Virus record (IMG/VR): IMGVR_UViG_3300036389_000008
Location: 1-53,025 of that record
Source: a virus
DNA length: 53,025 bases
Reading direction: 5' to 3' (one strand)
Below are positions 41,708-49,748 of the stretch, one piece after another. Positions within the stretch are counted from its first letter, which is position 1. Each line of letters begins with the position of its first letter. A program made the translations under genes and the position numbers. The notes beneath the pieces were generated by a model, which had not been told where the DNA came from, made no database searches, and worked only from the letters and a program-made list of their open reading frames with translations.

Positions 41708-43123
41708 ATGAGAAAATCAATTCTTCAATTCCATCAGATCGGCGTATCGATCTGGCTGGCTGTACTGCTGACGAGTAGCGCCTTTGCGCAGTTTGGACAA
41801 CCGCGTGTCCCTCAATTTCGGCAGGGCAATAACAACCTGCTTGGTATGCGGTTATCGCTGATTGGCGAACTGGTCACGCCGTCCTCATCGCTAACGGTAC
41901 TTACCGAAATCCGTACCTGTGAAGCCTGTCCGGTTGCCTGGCAGGTTAACATGCTTCCGGTTGGAAACGGTACTGGCTTGATTCGAGGGCAGCTCCCAAA
42001 TCTCGGACAAGGCATCTACTACTGGGGCTTGCGCATCAAACGGGCTAATGGAGAAATACCTTTCGCGGGGGGTATTGGTAAACTTCAGGTACTACCAACG
42101 GGTGCGCTGGAAAGCATCAGCGATGCGACCGGCTATACCATCAATATCAACGAGGATAAGCTGGTTACCTATGTGAATATAGGGAGCGAACCGGGCGCGG
42201 CCATTGCGGCTTATCTAGCTGGTGAGATGCGTAAAACCGCCGATTCCATTTTTGCCGTTCAGGATGGTATTGACTCATCGGCTACTGTCGCTCAGGCGAA
42301 CGCAGCCGCAGCACTGACCTACAAAAACGCGGCTGCTACCTCGGCAGGGCAGGCCTCCGCCAGTGCGACCGCAGCCCAGACGTTTAGTCAGCAGGCACAG
42401 ACCTACGCCGGGAACGCCAATACCAGCGCTGGAAATGCCAGTACTAGCGAAGCCAACGCACTGACCTACAAAAATGCAGCTAGTACGTCGGCTGGGCAGT
42501 CGTCCGCTAGTGCAGCCGCTGCCGCAACGTCGGCCAGCAACGCTACTAGTTCAGCGCAGGCCTCGGCTACGTCGGCGGGTCAATCATCTGCCTCAGCCAC
42601 AGCCGCGCAGACGTCCGCTACAAATGCGAACAATTCCGCGACGGCCGCGGCTACCAGTGCCGGGCAGGCCTCCGCCAGTGCGACCGCAGCTGCTACGTCG
42701 GCTCAGGCAGCTGCCACCTCAGCTAGTCAGGCCAGTGCCTCAGCCACAGCCGCGGCTACCAGTGCCAGTAATGCCCAGGCATCGTATACCGCCACAGCCG
42801 CACTGGTAGCTAACCGAGTCGTGACAGCGGCTTCAGTGGCTACAACTTACACGATCGATCTCTCGCAGGCCGATAACACCTTCGCCTTTATCACGCTGAC
42901 GGGTAACACCACGCTGACAATCTCGAATGCGGCTCAGGGCAAATCCTTGTATCTGCGCGTAGTGCAGGGGGGAGCGGGTTCATTCACGCTCACCTTTCCG
43001 GCTGGGGTGAAGTTTCCGGGAGGATCGGCGATCGATTGGAACACGACGGCGGGATCTGTGAATGTGTTTTCGCTGGTCGCTTCCTCTAGCTCTGCGTATG
43101 ATGGCTTCTACTCCAAACAATAA
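41708..43123 (+). CDS. Ala/Ser-rich tail fibre with Sec signal peptide (471 aa)
   Basis: Signal peptide to about residue 27 (SIWLAVLLTSSAFA|QF). Residues 190-360 are a low-complexity Ala/Ser/Thr/Gln region with repeats of TSAGQASASATAA type, as in the coiled shaft of long side tail fibres such as lambda Stf. The C-terminus (about 375-471) is a beta domain (NTFAFITLTGNTTLTISNAA). Export would be unexpected for a virion fibre. Leader copy 6 precedes it. Confidence 0.6.
   Translation: MRKSILQFHQIGVSIWLAVLLTSSAFAQFGQPRVPQFRQGNNNLLGMRLSLIGELVTPSSSLTVLTEIRTCEACPVAWQVNMLPVGNGTGLIRGQLPNLGQGIYYWGLRIKRANGEIPFAGGIGKLQVLPTGALESISDATGYTININEDKLVTYVNIGSEPGAAIAAYLAGEMRKTADSIFAVQDGIDSSATVAQANAAAALTYKNAAATSAGQASASATAAQTFSQQAQTYAGNANTSAGNASTSEANALTYKNAASTSAGQSSASAAAAATSASNATSSAQASATSAGQSSASATAAQTSATNANNSATAAATSAGQASASATAAATSAQAAATSASQASASATAAATSASNAQASYTATAALVANRVVTAASVATTYTIDLSQADNTFAFITLTGNTTLTISNAAQGKSLYLRVVQGGAGSFTLTFPAGVKFPGGSAIDWNTTAGSVNVFSLVASSSSAYDGFYSKQ
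42295..42790 (+). repeat. DNA repeats coding the Ala/Ser-rich fibre shaft
   Basis: In-frame repeats of Ala/Ser/Thr codons. A segment containing GGGCAGGCCTCCGCCAGTGC occurs near 42347 and again near 42661, and related copies lie between. Such repeats allow shaft length to change by recombination. Confidence 0.7.
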
Positions 43124-43129
43124 CCATCC

Positions 43130-44410
43130 ATGAAAAAGCTACTCATTATTTTATTTCTGACCATTAGCCTGGCTGCCTGTGGCCAGATGACTATTCGGCC
43201 GACGATTGGCCAGTTTACCCCATCGCTCGTGCTGGATTTTTCGCGCGGTACCTTCCCGATCGGGCCAACGTTTACGCGCTCGTCGATTGCTACCTATTTC
43301 GATCAGACGGGTACGATGCAGACGGCTTCGGCCAACACGCCCCGGATTGATTACGATCCGGTGACAGGCGATTGTAAGGGATTATTGATTGAGGAGTCGC
43401 GGACGAATATGCTTATTTACAGCAATACGTTAACAACTTGGACGTCAGCAGGTGCAGTTGCGGGTGTTTCAGCTATAACTTTGCCAGGTACTTCTTTAGG
43501 CTATAACCGCTTTAGTGTATCCAGTGCAGGGCAGGTCTGGCATCGTATTGAGAATCCGAATACCTCACTAAGCGTTACGTCAGGGACGACATACGCTGGT
43601 TTTGTTATCTATGAAACAACGGGTACTTCGGGGCGCATTCGAATTGTGCTTCGAGATGGCACTTCTGGGTCTTCAAATGAAACCTTAATATCTGGCCTTG
43701 TTGGGTCGCCAGTTAATTCTCAAACGCAATCGGGTACTGTCACGATCTTGTCAAATGTTGCGCTCAGTCCAACAGTCCGGAAGGTCTCTTTTAGTTATAC
43801 CCCCAACTTTACAGGCAGGCTACTTTTAGGCTTAGGTGCGGATAATGCAACTTCAGGCACAACCGCCGTATTTCTGGCCGCTCAACTTGAGCAGGGCGCT
43901 TTCCCCACCTCCTTCATTCCCACCACGAACGTAACTGCCACCCGCGCGGCTGATGTGTGCAGCATGAGCAATATTTCAAGCTGGTATAATCAGAGTGAGG
44001 GGACTGCCTTGGTAGAATTCAGCGAGATGACGACTACAGCGAGTCGGCTAATTAGCTTTTCGGATGGGGGGAGTAACAATAGTATCAACGCTGGGGGGCG
44101 GACAGCTGCCAGCTTTTACATCTTCAACAATATTACAGTTGGAGGAACTAACACTGCAAACGTAACAACCAATTCGCTCTCTACCCCTCAGTCTGGTAAG
44201 CTAGCTACGGCCTGGAAAGCAGGCGATCATGCTTCAAGTTTGAACGGAGGAACAATACAATCGTCCTCAAACGCGGCCGCTCTACCTACTGTGAACAAGT
44301 TAAATATAGGCCGAAATGAAAGCGGTGTGACCCTAAACGGCTATATCCGACGCCTGGTCTACTACCCCCGTCGCCTGCCCAACGCCTACTTACAATCCTT
44401 AACGCAATAG
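43130..44410 (+). CDS. Tail adhesin-like protein with lipoprotein signal (426 aa)
   Basis: N-terminus MKKLLIILFLTISLAACGQ has a lipobox LAAC with C17, so the mature protein could be anchored to the outer membrane. After it, TFTRSSIATYFDQTG and DYDPVTGDCKGLLIEESRTN match a module common in phage tail proteins, followed by LamG-like beta repeats to the C-terminus. This makes it either a lysogen surface protein or a fibre whose leader was gained by recombination. The next gene starts 3 nt later. Confidence 0.6.
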   Translation: MKKLLIILFLTISLAACGQMTIRPTIGQFTPSLVLDFSRGTFPIGPTFTRSSIATYFDQTGTMQTASANTPRIDYDPVTGDCKGLLIEESRTNMLIYSNTLTTWTSAGAVAGVSAITLPGTSLGYNRFSVSSAGQVWHRIENPNTSLSVTSGTTYAGFVIYETTGTSGRIRIVLRDGTSGSSNETLISGLVGSPVNSQTQSGTVTILSNVALSPTVRKVSFSYTPNFTGRLLLGLGADNATSGTTAVFLAAQLEQGAFPTSFIPTTNVTATRAADVCSMSNISSWYNQSEGTALVEFSEMTTTASRLISFSDGGSNNSINAGGRTAASFYIFNNITVGGTNTANVTTNSLSTPQSGKLATAWKAGDHASSLNGGTIQSSSNAAALPTVNKLNIGRNESGVTLNGYIRRLVYYPRRLPNAYLQSLTQ

Positions 44411-44412
44411 CT

Positions 44413-44811
44413 ATGTTTCTTCTCGATTCCCCCGACAAGTGGAGGGCAGTATGGCCCTTTTTAACTGATGCCGAAATCGCTAATTACGTCGCGGACGGCA
44501 CGCTGATTCCTGAACTGCAAGCCGAAGCCCATCCCCGAACAACCGGCCAGCAGTATTCGGGCAATGCAGCTGTTCGTGCTGTTTTCTTATTCCAGGGCGA
44601 GCAGGTTTCGCCCATTGGAGCGCCCTGGTTTCAGGTCGTCATGAAGCCCGCGACGATCTGGAAAGTGGCCATGCTGGTCGCTCAGGAAGAGACCGAAATC
44701 GCGGCAAAGCTCATCGAATTGAACGGCGGCACCATGCCCAACATCCGGCCACCGCTGCCACCGGCCGAGCCAGTGCCGACCGAACCGGAGACGCCCGAAG
44801 CCGGCGAATAA
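44413..44811 (+). CDS. Hypothetical protein (132 aa) after the adhesin
   Basis: Globular N-terminal 90 residues (LLDSPDKWRAVWPFLTDAEI, then FQVVMKPATIWKVAMLVAQE), followed by a Pro/Glu-rich tail (PPLPPAEPVPTEPETPEAGE). Possibly a tail-fibre chaperone or accessory because of its position. No family recognised and no membrane segment. Confidence 0.5.
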   Translation: MFLLDSPDKWRAVWPFLTDAEIANYVADGTLIPELQAEAHPRTTGQQYSGNAAVRAVFLFQGEQVSPIGAPWFQVVMKPATIWKVAMLVAQEETEIAAKLIELNGGTMPNIRPPLPPAEPVPTEPETPEAGE

Positions 44812-44847
44812 GTACATTTTTCACCTAACAACTCATCGTAACGCGTA

Positions 44848-45210
44848 ATGAAAGAGGGCTATGAAGCATGGAAAGCAGTGCCTGGTGATGTACTTATTGC
44901 CATGTGCCTATTTGTGGGCGCCCTGGCCCGGTTGACCCGGAACGAAGCAATTGGCATCTGGGTCGCAGCGAAGGAGTTTTTCTACTCGCTGGTCGTGGGT
45001 GCCGTAATTACGGGCTTTGCGATCTGGCTCAGTGACTGGGAGCTAAAGACCGCCTGGTGGGTGGCGCTGGCCGCTCCGATGGCCTGCTCGATGATCGTCG
45101 AAATTGCTGAAAAGAAAGCGCATGACATCCGGGATATGAGCCTGACGGAGACGATTACCTTCATTTTCGATGAAATTCAAAAACGCTTAAAAAAGCAAAC
45201 ACAACCGTAA
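44848..45210 (+). CDS. Holin-like membrane protein
   Basis: 120 aa with membrane segments at about 15-32, 40-62 and 68-88 (LVVGAVITGFAIWL, WWVALAAPMACSMIV) and a charged C-terminal tail ending in KRLKKQTQP. Two to three segments with a basic cytoplasmic tail and a place ahead of the endolysin fit a holin that times lysis. Sequence alone does not prove pore formation. Confidence 0.6.
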   Translation: MKEGYEAWKAVPGDVLIAMCLFVGALARLTRNEAIGIWVAAKEFFYSLVVGAVITGFAIWLSDWELKTAWWVALAAPMACSMIVEIAEKKAHDIRDMSLTETITFIFDEIQKRLKKQTQP

Positions 45211-45215
45211 ACTGT

Positions 45216-45677
45216 ATGATCACTGTAACTGATTTAATCCTTCTTGCCGCAGCGCTGCTGTCGGTTTTCTTTGTGGCAGGCCTGCACAATGTCCCCTTCA
45301 TCGTTCGGGGATCGGTCGGGCTGATTGGGCCAGGCTTTCTGTTGACGTTCCTGCTGCACTACCAATACGCCCGGCACGTTGACTACGGGCTTATTCTGAC
45401 GGGCGTGGCGCTGATCCTGTCGGCTAGTACCGGGTTTCGCTACCTGAAGAACACGCCGATGACGCGCGGGGAAAAATTCAAACTGGCCTGGCGCTTTGCC
45501 ATCGGCTTTGCTCTGTCCGCAGTCGCAGTAACGGCCGTGGCCGCGCTGATCCTGGGCTTTGAAAAAAGCCGGGCATCACCGCCAAAGTCTACCCAGGCAC
45601 CGGTTTCGGCTACGGTCGCCGTAGGGGATACCACAGAAGCCGCTATCGCCAAATTCAATTCGGTCCGCGGGAAATGA
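45216..45677 (+). CDS. Multi-pass membrane protein in the lysis cassette
   Basis: 153 aa with about four hydrophobic segments (2-24, 30-48, 58-74 and 92-114) and a C-terminal soluble tail rich in Pro, Thr and Ala. It begins 6 nt after the holin-like gene and overlaps the next gene's ATG by 4 nt. It may be an antiholin, a second holin or an envelope accessory. Family not recognised. Confidence 0.5.
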   Translation: MITVTDLILLAAALLSVFFVAGLHNVPFIVRGSVGLIGPGFLLTFLLHYQYARHVDYGLILTGVALILSASTGFRYLKNTPMTRGEKFKLAWRFAIGFALSAVAVTAVAALILGFEKSRASPPKSTQAPVSATVAVGDTTEAAIAKFNSVRGK

Positions 45678-46060
45678 GCACGTTCGATCGACTCCTGATT
45701 CACCTGGTCATTGGCCTATTGTGCATGGCCGGTTTGCTGTTTTGTGCTGGCGCGAAGGCGCAGACGATGCCGTCGTTTTATTCCCAGGATCCGGGTTACT
45801 GGTACGGTCAATATCTAACCCAGAGGTCGAAAGCCGATAGTCTGTCCAAGTTCGGCACAACGGCCATTAACGGCTTGCAAGCCAGCTTAGATACTGCTAA
45901 TAATCGAATTAGCAAGCAGGCAGCAATTCAGCAAAAGTCGGATGATCTGCTGACGGACCTGAAAGACGAGCTGGACGATGAATTTATTCGCGGCCGGTTT
46001 CTGGGCTGGGGACGCAGGGCATTTATTAAAGGACTACTTAAAAAGCTACAATCGAAATGA
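45674..46060 (+). CDS. Spanin-like exported coiled-coil protein
   Basis: 128 aa. Residues 8-27 form a signal peptide or anchor (LLIHLVIGLLCMAGLLFCAG), with possible cleavage AKA|QT. The periplasmic part contains a coiled coil (about 60-105, INGLQASLDTANNRISKQAA) and a basic C-terminus (GRRAFIKGLLKKLQSK). Topology and position just before the endolysin fit an Rz-like inner-membrane spanin. No nested Rz1 lipoprotein frame was found. Confidence 0.5.
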   Translation: MSTFDRLLIHLVIGLLCMAGLLFCAGAKAQTMPSFYSQDPGYWYGQYLTQRSKADSLSKFGTTAINGLQASLDTANNRISKQAAIQQKSDDLLTDLKDELDDEFIRGRFLGWGRRAFIKGLLKKLQSK

Positions 46061-46509
46061 ACCGATACACGATTTCAAAAGCGGGGATAGCCTTTATCAA
46101 GAATGAGGAAGGCTGTAAACTCCGAGCCTACAAAGATCAGGTTGGCGTTTGGACCATCGGCTATGGCCATACCGGGCCGGATGTGACACCGGGCTTACAG
46201 ATCACGGCCGAACGGGCTGAGCAGTTACTCGTTCAGGACCTAGGCAAATGTGAAAAGGCAATTCAGACAAAGATCACGCGGGTATTATCGACGAACCAGG
46301 TTGATTCGTTGTGCTCGTTCGCCTTTAATGTTGGAGTTTCCGCCTTTGAGGACTCGACATTATTAAAAACGATCAACGTCGATCCGGTTAGTCCGGAGGT
46401 TCGTCGTCAATTTATGCGGTGGACAAAAGGGACAATTAATGGAAAGAAAGTCGATCTGCCGGTATTGATTGCCCGTCGCAAACGTGAAGCCAACCTGTAT
46501 TTTTCATAG
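46057..46509 (+). CDS. Endolysin, GH24 lysozyme (T4/lambdoid-like)
   Basis: 150 aa. The catalytic triad is visible with T4 lysozyme spacing: E18 in NEEGCKLRAY, D27 and T33 in WTIGYGHT (compare E11, D20, T26 in T4 lysozyme). The motifs CSFAFNVG and FMRWTKG also fit. It hydrolyses the glycan chain of peptidoglycan during lysis. There is no signal peptide, so holin release is required. Coupled to the preceding gene by ATGA, followed by a bidirectional terminator. Confidence 0.92.
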   Translation: MNRYTISKAGIAFIKNEEGCKLRAYKDQVGVWTIGYGHTGPDVTPGLQITAERAEQLLVQDLGKCEKAIQTKITRVLSTNQVDSLCSFAFNVGVSAFEDSTLLKTINVDPVSPEVRRQFMRWTKGTINGKKVDLPVLIARRKREANLYFS

Positions 46510-46534
46510 AGTGAGATTATTAGGAAGGAATGTA

Positions 46535-46568
46535 AAAACCCAGACTGTCTTACGGCCTGGGTTTTTTG
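46535..46568. terminator. Bidirectional terminator between lysis and minus-strand operons
   Basis: AAACCCAG ... CTGGGTTT with T-rich flanks on both strands lies between the converging lysozyme (+) and 46570-46815 (-) genes, so it can stop transcription from either side. Confidence 0.8.
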
Positions 46569-46569
46569 T

Positions 46570-46815
46570 TTATAATGACTGAATATAATTATAAGTAGCA
46601 TTTACGTCCGTCGAGCGGAAAATATACCCCTTTGGCTGATTACCACTGACGATGAGCACGTCATCGTCAGCTTCAGCGCCCGGCTCCTCATTAGCTTGGG
46701 CAATGCATGTATAAGGCTGATCGCCGACCATAAAATACAGGAGTAGGCCACGATTTTCGTGGATAACGCCGTTACCAAGTTGGGTTTTAAGTTGCAGGAG
46801 TTTGGGTTGATTCAT
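46570..46815 (-). CDS. Hypothetical protein (81 aa), last gene of the minus-strand operon
   Basis: Beta-rich start (LLQLKTQLGNGVIHENRG), then acidic (EEPGAEADDD) and a C-terminal strand (KGYIFRSTDVNATY). No signal or membrane segment. The 75-nt gap upstream (46816-46890) shows a small hairpin but no clear promoter. Function unknown. Confidence 0.5.
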   Translation of the reverse strand: MNQPKLLQLKTQLGNGVIHENRGLLLYFMVGDQPYTCIAQANEEPGAEADDDVLIVSGNQPKGYIFRSTDVNATYNYIQSL

Positions 46816-46890
46816 ACGGTTTTTGCAAGTTTGGACACGCTTTTCAGGGTTTTCGATTCATTTTCTGCATTTTTTTTCCAGAAATGGAAA

Positions 46891-47175
46891 TTATTTCTCG
46901 TACCGATTATTCTTCCGATACTCTAACTCTTCATTCAAAAGCTGATCAATCCGACGAACCGGAAAAATGGGTTGAACTGGCTTTAACGAACGCTCCAGTT
47001 TCTTAACCCGGTCCAACAGATCCACATACTGTTTTAGTGTTAAGAGCACTAGTGAATCGTCACTCGTAACCAGTACCGGCGTAGGCTTAATGGCCTTACT
47101 GATCGAATCGGCTGGCGTTTGTGCCAGTGCGGGGCTGGCCAGCAGCAGCAGGAGAATAAGTTGAATCAGTTTCAT
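46891..47175 (-). CDS. Exported 94-aa protein with coiled coil
   Basis: Signal peptide to about residue 18 (LIQLILLLLLASPALA|QT). The mature protein has a coiled coil (YVDLLDRVKKLERSL, about 50-64) and a charged C-terminal helix. It overlaps the ASCH gene by 4 nt. It might be a second, divergently placed lysis or envelope component, or a lysogenic protein. Confidence 0.55.
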   Translation of the reverse strand: MKLIQLILLLLLASPALAQTPADSISKAIKPTPVLVTSDDSLVLLTLKQYVDLLDRVKKLERSLKPVQPIFPVRRIDQLLNEELEYRKNNRYEK

Positions 47176-47624
47176 AGTAAATCGAATATGGACAGTTGCC
47201 CGGTGTACGAATTCACAAGCTCAGTATCGAATTGCCAGAAGCCCTGGCTCCCTTTGGCGGGAATCGGTTTGTCGAACAGGACCGGATCGGTCAGTTTCCA
47301 CGCATAACGATCAGGTGAATAATCGCCGTAATAAAATTCCTTTGGCTTACCCGGTCGGCAGTGTTTCTTCATCCAGGCCTCGGAGGGGATGCAGTCGACG
47401 AGGTTGACCGTACCGAGGATGGAGCCGCACGGCAGTTTAACATCCTTTAGATCTGACGCGAACGGTTCCTGCAGCAGCAGTTCCTTACACCATTTCGGCA
47501 TTTTCTTCGACGCATGAATGCCCAGTTCACCGCGGACTTTCGTTGGCCAATGCCGGGTCTCGAATTTTTTCAGCCCTAACACAACGAGCGTTGCGTAGGG
47601 CTGATAGAGGCTAATAATTCTCAT
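47172..47624 (-). CDS. ASCH-domain protein
   Basis: 150 aa. QPYATLVVLGLKKFETRHWP at the N-terminus, KVRGELGIHASKK, and CGSILGTVNLVDC are ASCH signatures (a PUA-like fold). Known members bind or hydrolyse nucleic acids or modified nucleosides, and some are RNases. The C-terminal half (YAWKLTDPVLFDKPIPAKG) is also typical of the phage/plasmid subgroup. Function here is uncertain; it might act on the phage's own modified base or RNA. It overlaps the RyR-like gene by 4 nt. Confidence 0.75.
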   Translation of the reverse strand: MRIISLYQPYATLVVLGLKKFETRHWPTKVRGELGIHASKKMPKWCKELLLQEPFASDLKDVKLPCGSILGTVNLVDCIPSEAWMKKHCRPGKPKEFYYGDYSPDRYAWKLTDPVLFDKPIPAKGSQGFWQFDTELVNSYTGQLSIFDLL

Positions 47625-47998
47625 TTAAGCGCATCGACGATTGACTGAAACAGCTTATCCTTTTTCTGCTGGAATTCGGGCAATTCCTCAAAAGGCACTA
47701 GGCAGGGGTGCGTTTTCTTCTCCGCATCTTTCACTTTGCCATATTTCCAGCCATTCGCGATCTTATCGGCAGACCAGGCCTCGTGCTGAGCCGACGCCGG
47801 CGCATCTGGATTTTCTAAGCGAAACCGGACGCCAGCAATAGCCGAATCGCGTTGCCATTGCTCGGCTTCGTCCCAGTGTTTTTGTGAAAAATCACCGTCT
47901 GATTGGCACCAAGCTCGGTTCGCTTCGTGGCAGGCCTTGGCGATAAAAATGGTAATCATAGTCAGGTAACCAGGCGAATTTTTAGGGGTTGATTGCAT
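47621..47998 (-). CDS. RyR-domain protein
   Basis: 125 aa, or 112 if it starts at the second Met (47959). ACHEANRAWCQSDGD, then WQRDSAIAGVRFRLENPDAP, AWSADKIANGWKYGKVKDAE and HPCLVPFEELPEFQQ match the bacterial RyR repeat very well. RyR domains are found in ryanodine receptors and in bacterial proteins, where ligand binding is suspected but unclear. Probably a single-domain sensor. The ASCH gene overlaps by 4 nt, so the two may work together. Confidence 0.85.
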   Translation of the reverse strand: MQSTPKNSPGYLTMITIFIAKACHEANRAWCQSDGDFSQKHWDEAEQWQRDSAIAGVRFRLENPDAPASAQHEAWSADKIANGWKYGKVKDAEKKTHPCLVPFEELPEFQQKKDKLFQSIVDALK

Positions 47999-48011
47999 TG
48001 TATGAATTGGT

Positions 48012-48290
48012 TTAATTAGTTGCTTGTGGTTGATACTTGCCGCAGGTAGGCCAGCCGATCAGGTGATCTGTCGTCACGGATGCCGACACACCCCGGTATT
48101 CGCATTTGTAGTACCGTTTGCCATTATGGGCATTGCAGCACAGATGATCGCATGATTTACACTTTGTCCCTTCGGGGCCTTTCCCGTACACCTTCACCAT
48201 CGGGTTACCGTGTTTGGTGCCCGAATGCCAGGCGCTTTTCACTTGTTTTTTAGGTATGTCAGATACCTCTTCGCCGAATAGGTTAGTCAT
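48012..48290 (-). CDS. Cysteine-rich small protein, probable zinc binder
   Basis: 92 aa. CKSCDHLCC (44-52), C63 in YYKCEYRG and C83 in PTCGKY resemble a treble-clef or zinc-ribbon-like cluster seen in small phage proteins. The N-terminus MTNLFGEEVSDIPKK is low complexity. Overlaps the next gene by 8 nt. Could bind nucleic acid; no more can be said. Confidence 0.55.
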   Translation of the reverse strand: MTNLFGEEVSDIPKKQVKSAWHSGTKHGNPMVKVYGKGPEGTKCKSCDHLCCNAHNGKRYYKCEYRGVSASVTTDHLIGWPTCGKYQPQATN

Positions 48291-48516
48291 CGTCTTCGAC
48301 AGTTTTCGTTTTAGTATAATCGGTATAGCCTAATTCCTTCAGGGCTTGAATCCGTAGTTTTCGCTCGGCCCAACTCAGCATCATCGGAAACTTGCTGATC
48401 AAATCCTGATAGTAGATCTGCAGAAACCCGCGCGAATAGTTGCGGTGCAGGAACTGCATTCGGTCCAGCACATCGTGCGAAAGGGACTGTTTCTTAGGCT
48501 TCGTTTTGGTGGCCAT
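48283..48516 (-). CDS. Hypothetical basic protein (77 aa)
   Basis: Basic N-terminus (MATKTKPKKQSLSHDVLD) and helices (RMQFLHRNYSRGFLQIYYQD, AERKLRIQALKEL), acidic at the end. Overlaps the preceding zinc-rich gene's start. May bind DNA by charge. No family recognised. Confidence 0.5.
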   Translation of the reverse strand: MATKTKPKKQSLSHDVLDRMQFLHRNYSRGFLQIYYQDLISKFPMMLSWAERKLRIQALKELGYTDYTKTKTVEDDD

Positions 48517-48541
48517 GATCAGTCATAGTGCGGTATGAGTG

Positions 48542-48574
48542 AAAATTTCCCCGACTCAATGCGGCCGGGGAAAT
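48542..48574 (-). terminator. Terminator after the clamp gene (minus strand)
   Basis: ATTTCCCCG (48545-48553) and CGGGGAAAT (48566-48574) form a nine-pair stem with a 12-nt loop. Read on the minus strand it is followed by TTTT (48542-48545). It separates the DnaN transcript from the downstream small genes. Confidence 0.8.
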
Positions 48575-48601
48575 CCGGATTCAACGGTAAACTAGTTTGG
48601 A

Positions 48602-49735
48602 TTAATCGTTCAGCATAAGCGGCATGATCAGGCTGGTAACCGTCACGTCGTCGTTGGTTTGTTCCTGAATGAAGGCCGCTTTGTAAGGGGATCTAAACGC
48701 GAAACTGATCAGGGCACCATCGACGTGCTGGACTAGTTCCAGCAGCAGTTGACCGTTAAACCCAATCGCCATTTTGTCGTCTTGATAGCTGGCCAGCAGG
48801 GTTTCTTTCGCCCGGCGCTTCATATCGTCGTTATCGGCCGAGAGCGTGAGTTTATTCAGCGCTAAATCCAGTCGTATTTGGGCCGTGTTCTTGGTGGCGA
48901 ACAGCAACAGGGTTTTCAGCCGGCCAATGAAATCCGCTTTGCCGATTTCCAGTTCGTAGGGATTCTGAACAAAGAGTCCGTTCACATCCGGGTACTTGCC
49001 TTCCGCCTGACGGGTGAGCAGTTCATAGGGGCCAATCTCGAACAGGATGGTTTTAGGCGAAACGATGATCAGCACATCGCCGGCTGCTTCTTTCAGCAGT
49101 TTGTTCAGCAGCAAATCAGCCGCTTTGCGGGGTAGCAGCGCTTTGAAGGGGTGCAGGCCGTTATTCGGCCGTTCGACCCGAATAAGCCGGTTGCCATCAC
49201 TGCCGAAAAAGTGAAGTAGGCTGGGGCCGGACTCAATGGCGACGCAACCCATCGCTGGTTTCGAATCATCGGTCGAGGTGGCAAACGCGGTGTGGTATAA
49301 GGCGTGCTGCAACTGCTCGACCGGCAGTGAGACGTCAAACCCACCGTCGTCGGTATTCGTCGGCCAATCGATGGCTTCCGTCAAGGGAAGCTCGTAATTA
49401 CCCGTATCGGTACGGATCAGGAGCTGGCTATCTTCCAGATTGAACAGCAGGGTAATCGGTTGTTCGGGCAGAGAGGCCAGGCAGTCGGTCAGCAATTTGG
49501 CCGGTACGCAGCAGATCAGCTCGTCATTACTGGATTCGACCGGAATGCGGGTCGTTAAAAAATCGATGTTGTCGGAGGCCGTCACGATGAGCGTGTTGCC
49601 TTCGGTTTCCATCCGGAAATGGTCCAGGATCGGTAAAACGGGATTACTTGGAACGGTACTTTTGAGCGTACCGAGGAATCTCGACATGACGCCGGAACTG
49701 ACAATGACTTTGGTGGTTGCTAATTCGGAAACCAT
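48602..49735 (-). CDS. dnaN: Phage-encoded DNA polymerase III beta clamp (DnaN)
   Basis: 377 aa, normal length for a bacterial clamp. Three clamp domains can be traced: LPILDHFRMETEGNTLIVTA in domain I, then ALYHTAFATSTDDSKPAMG in domain II and GFNGQLLLELVQHVDGALIS in domain III, ending LIMPLML like the usual MPMRL. A phage copy could load the host polymerase at the phage origin or titrate host factors. Next to it lies the VRR-NUC gene, and the initiator is upstream in the same operon. Confidence 0.9.
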   Translation of the reverse strand: MVSELATTKVIVSSGVMSRFLGTLKSTVPSNPVLPILDHFRMETEGNTLIVTASDNIDFLTTRIPVESSNDELICCVPAKLLTDCLASLPEQPITLLFNLEDSQLLIRTDTGNYELPLTEAIDWPTNTDDGGFDVSLPVEQLQHALYHTAFATSTDDSKPAMGCVAIESGPSLLHFFGSDGNRLIRVERPNNGLHPFKALLPRKAADLLLNKLLKEAAGDVLIIVSPKTILFEIGPYELLTRQAEGKYPDVNGLFVQNPYELEIGKADFIGRLKTLLLFATKNTAQIRLDLALNKLTLSADNDDMKRRAKETLLASYQDDKMAIGFNGQLLLELVQHVDGALISFAFRSPYKAAFIQEQTNDDVTVTSLIMPLMLND

Positions 49736-49748
49736 GAGTGTTTTACGT

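Noticed and set aside
42295-42790. Non-coding satellite or phase-variation repeat
   Set aside because: Repeats are in frame and encode an Ala/Ser shaft typical of tail fibres.
46816-46890. TTTCCA-TTTC-TGGAAA hairpin as a terminator
   Set aside because: No T-tract after the stem on either strand in the needed direction.
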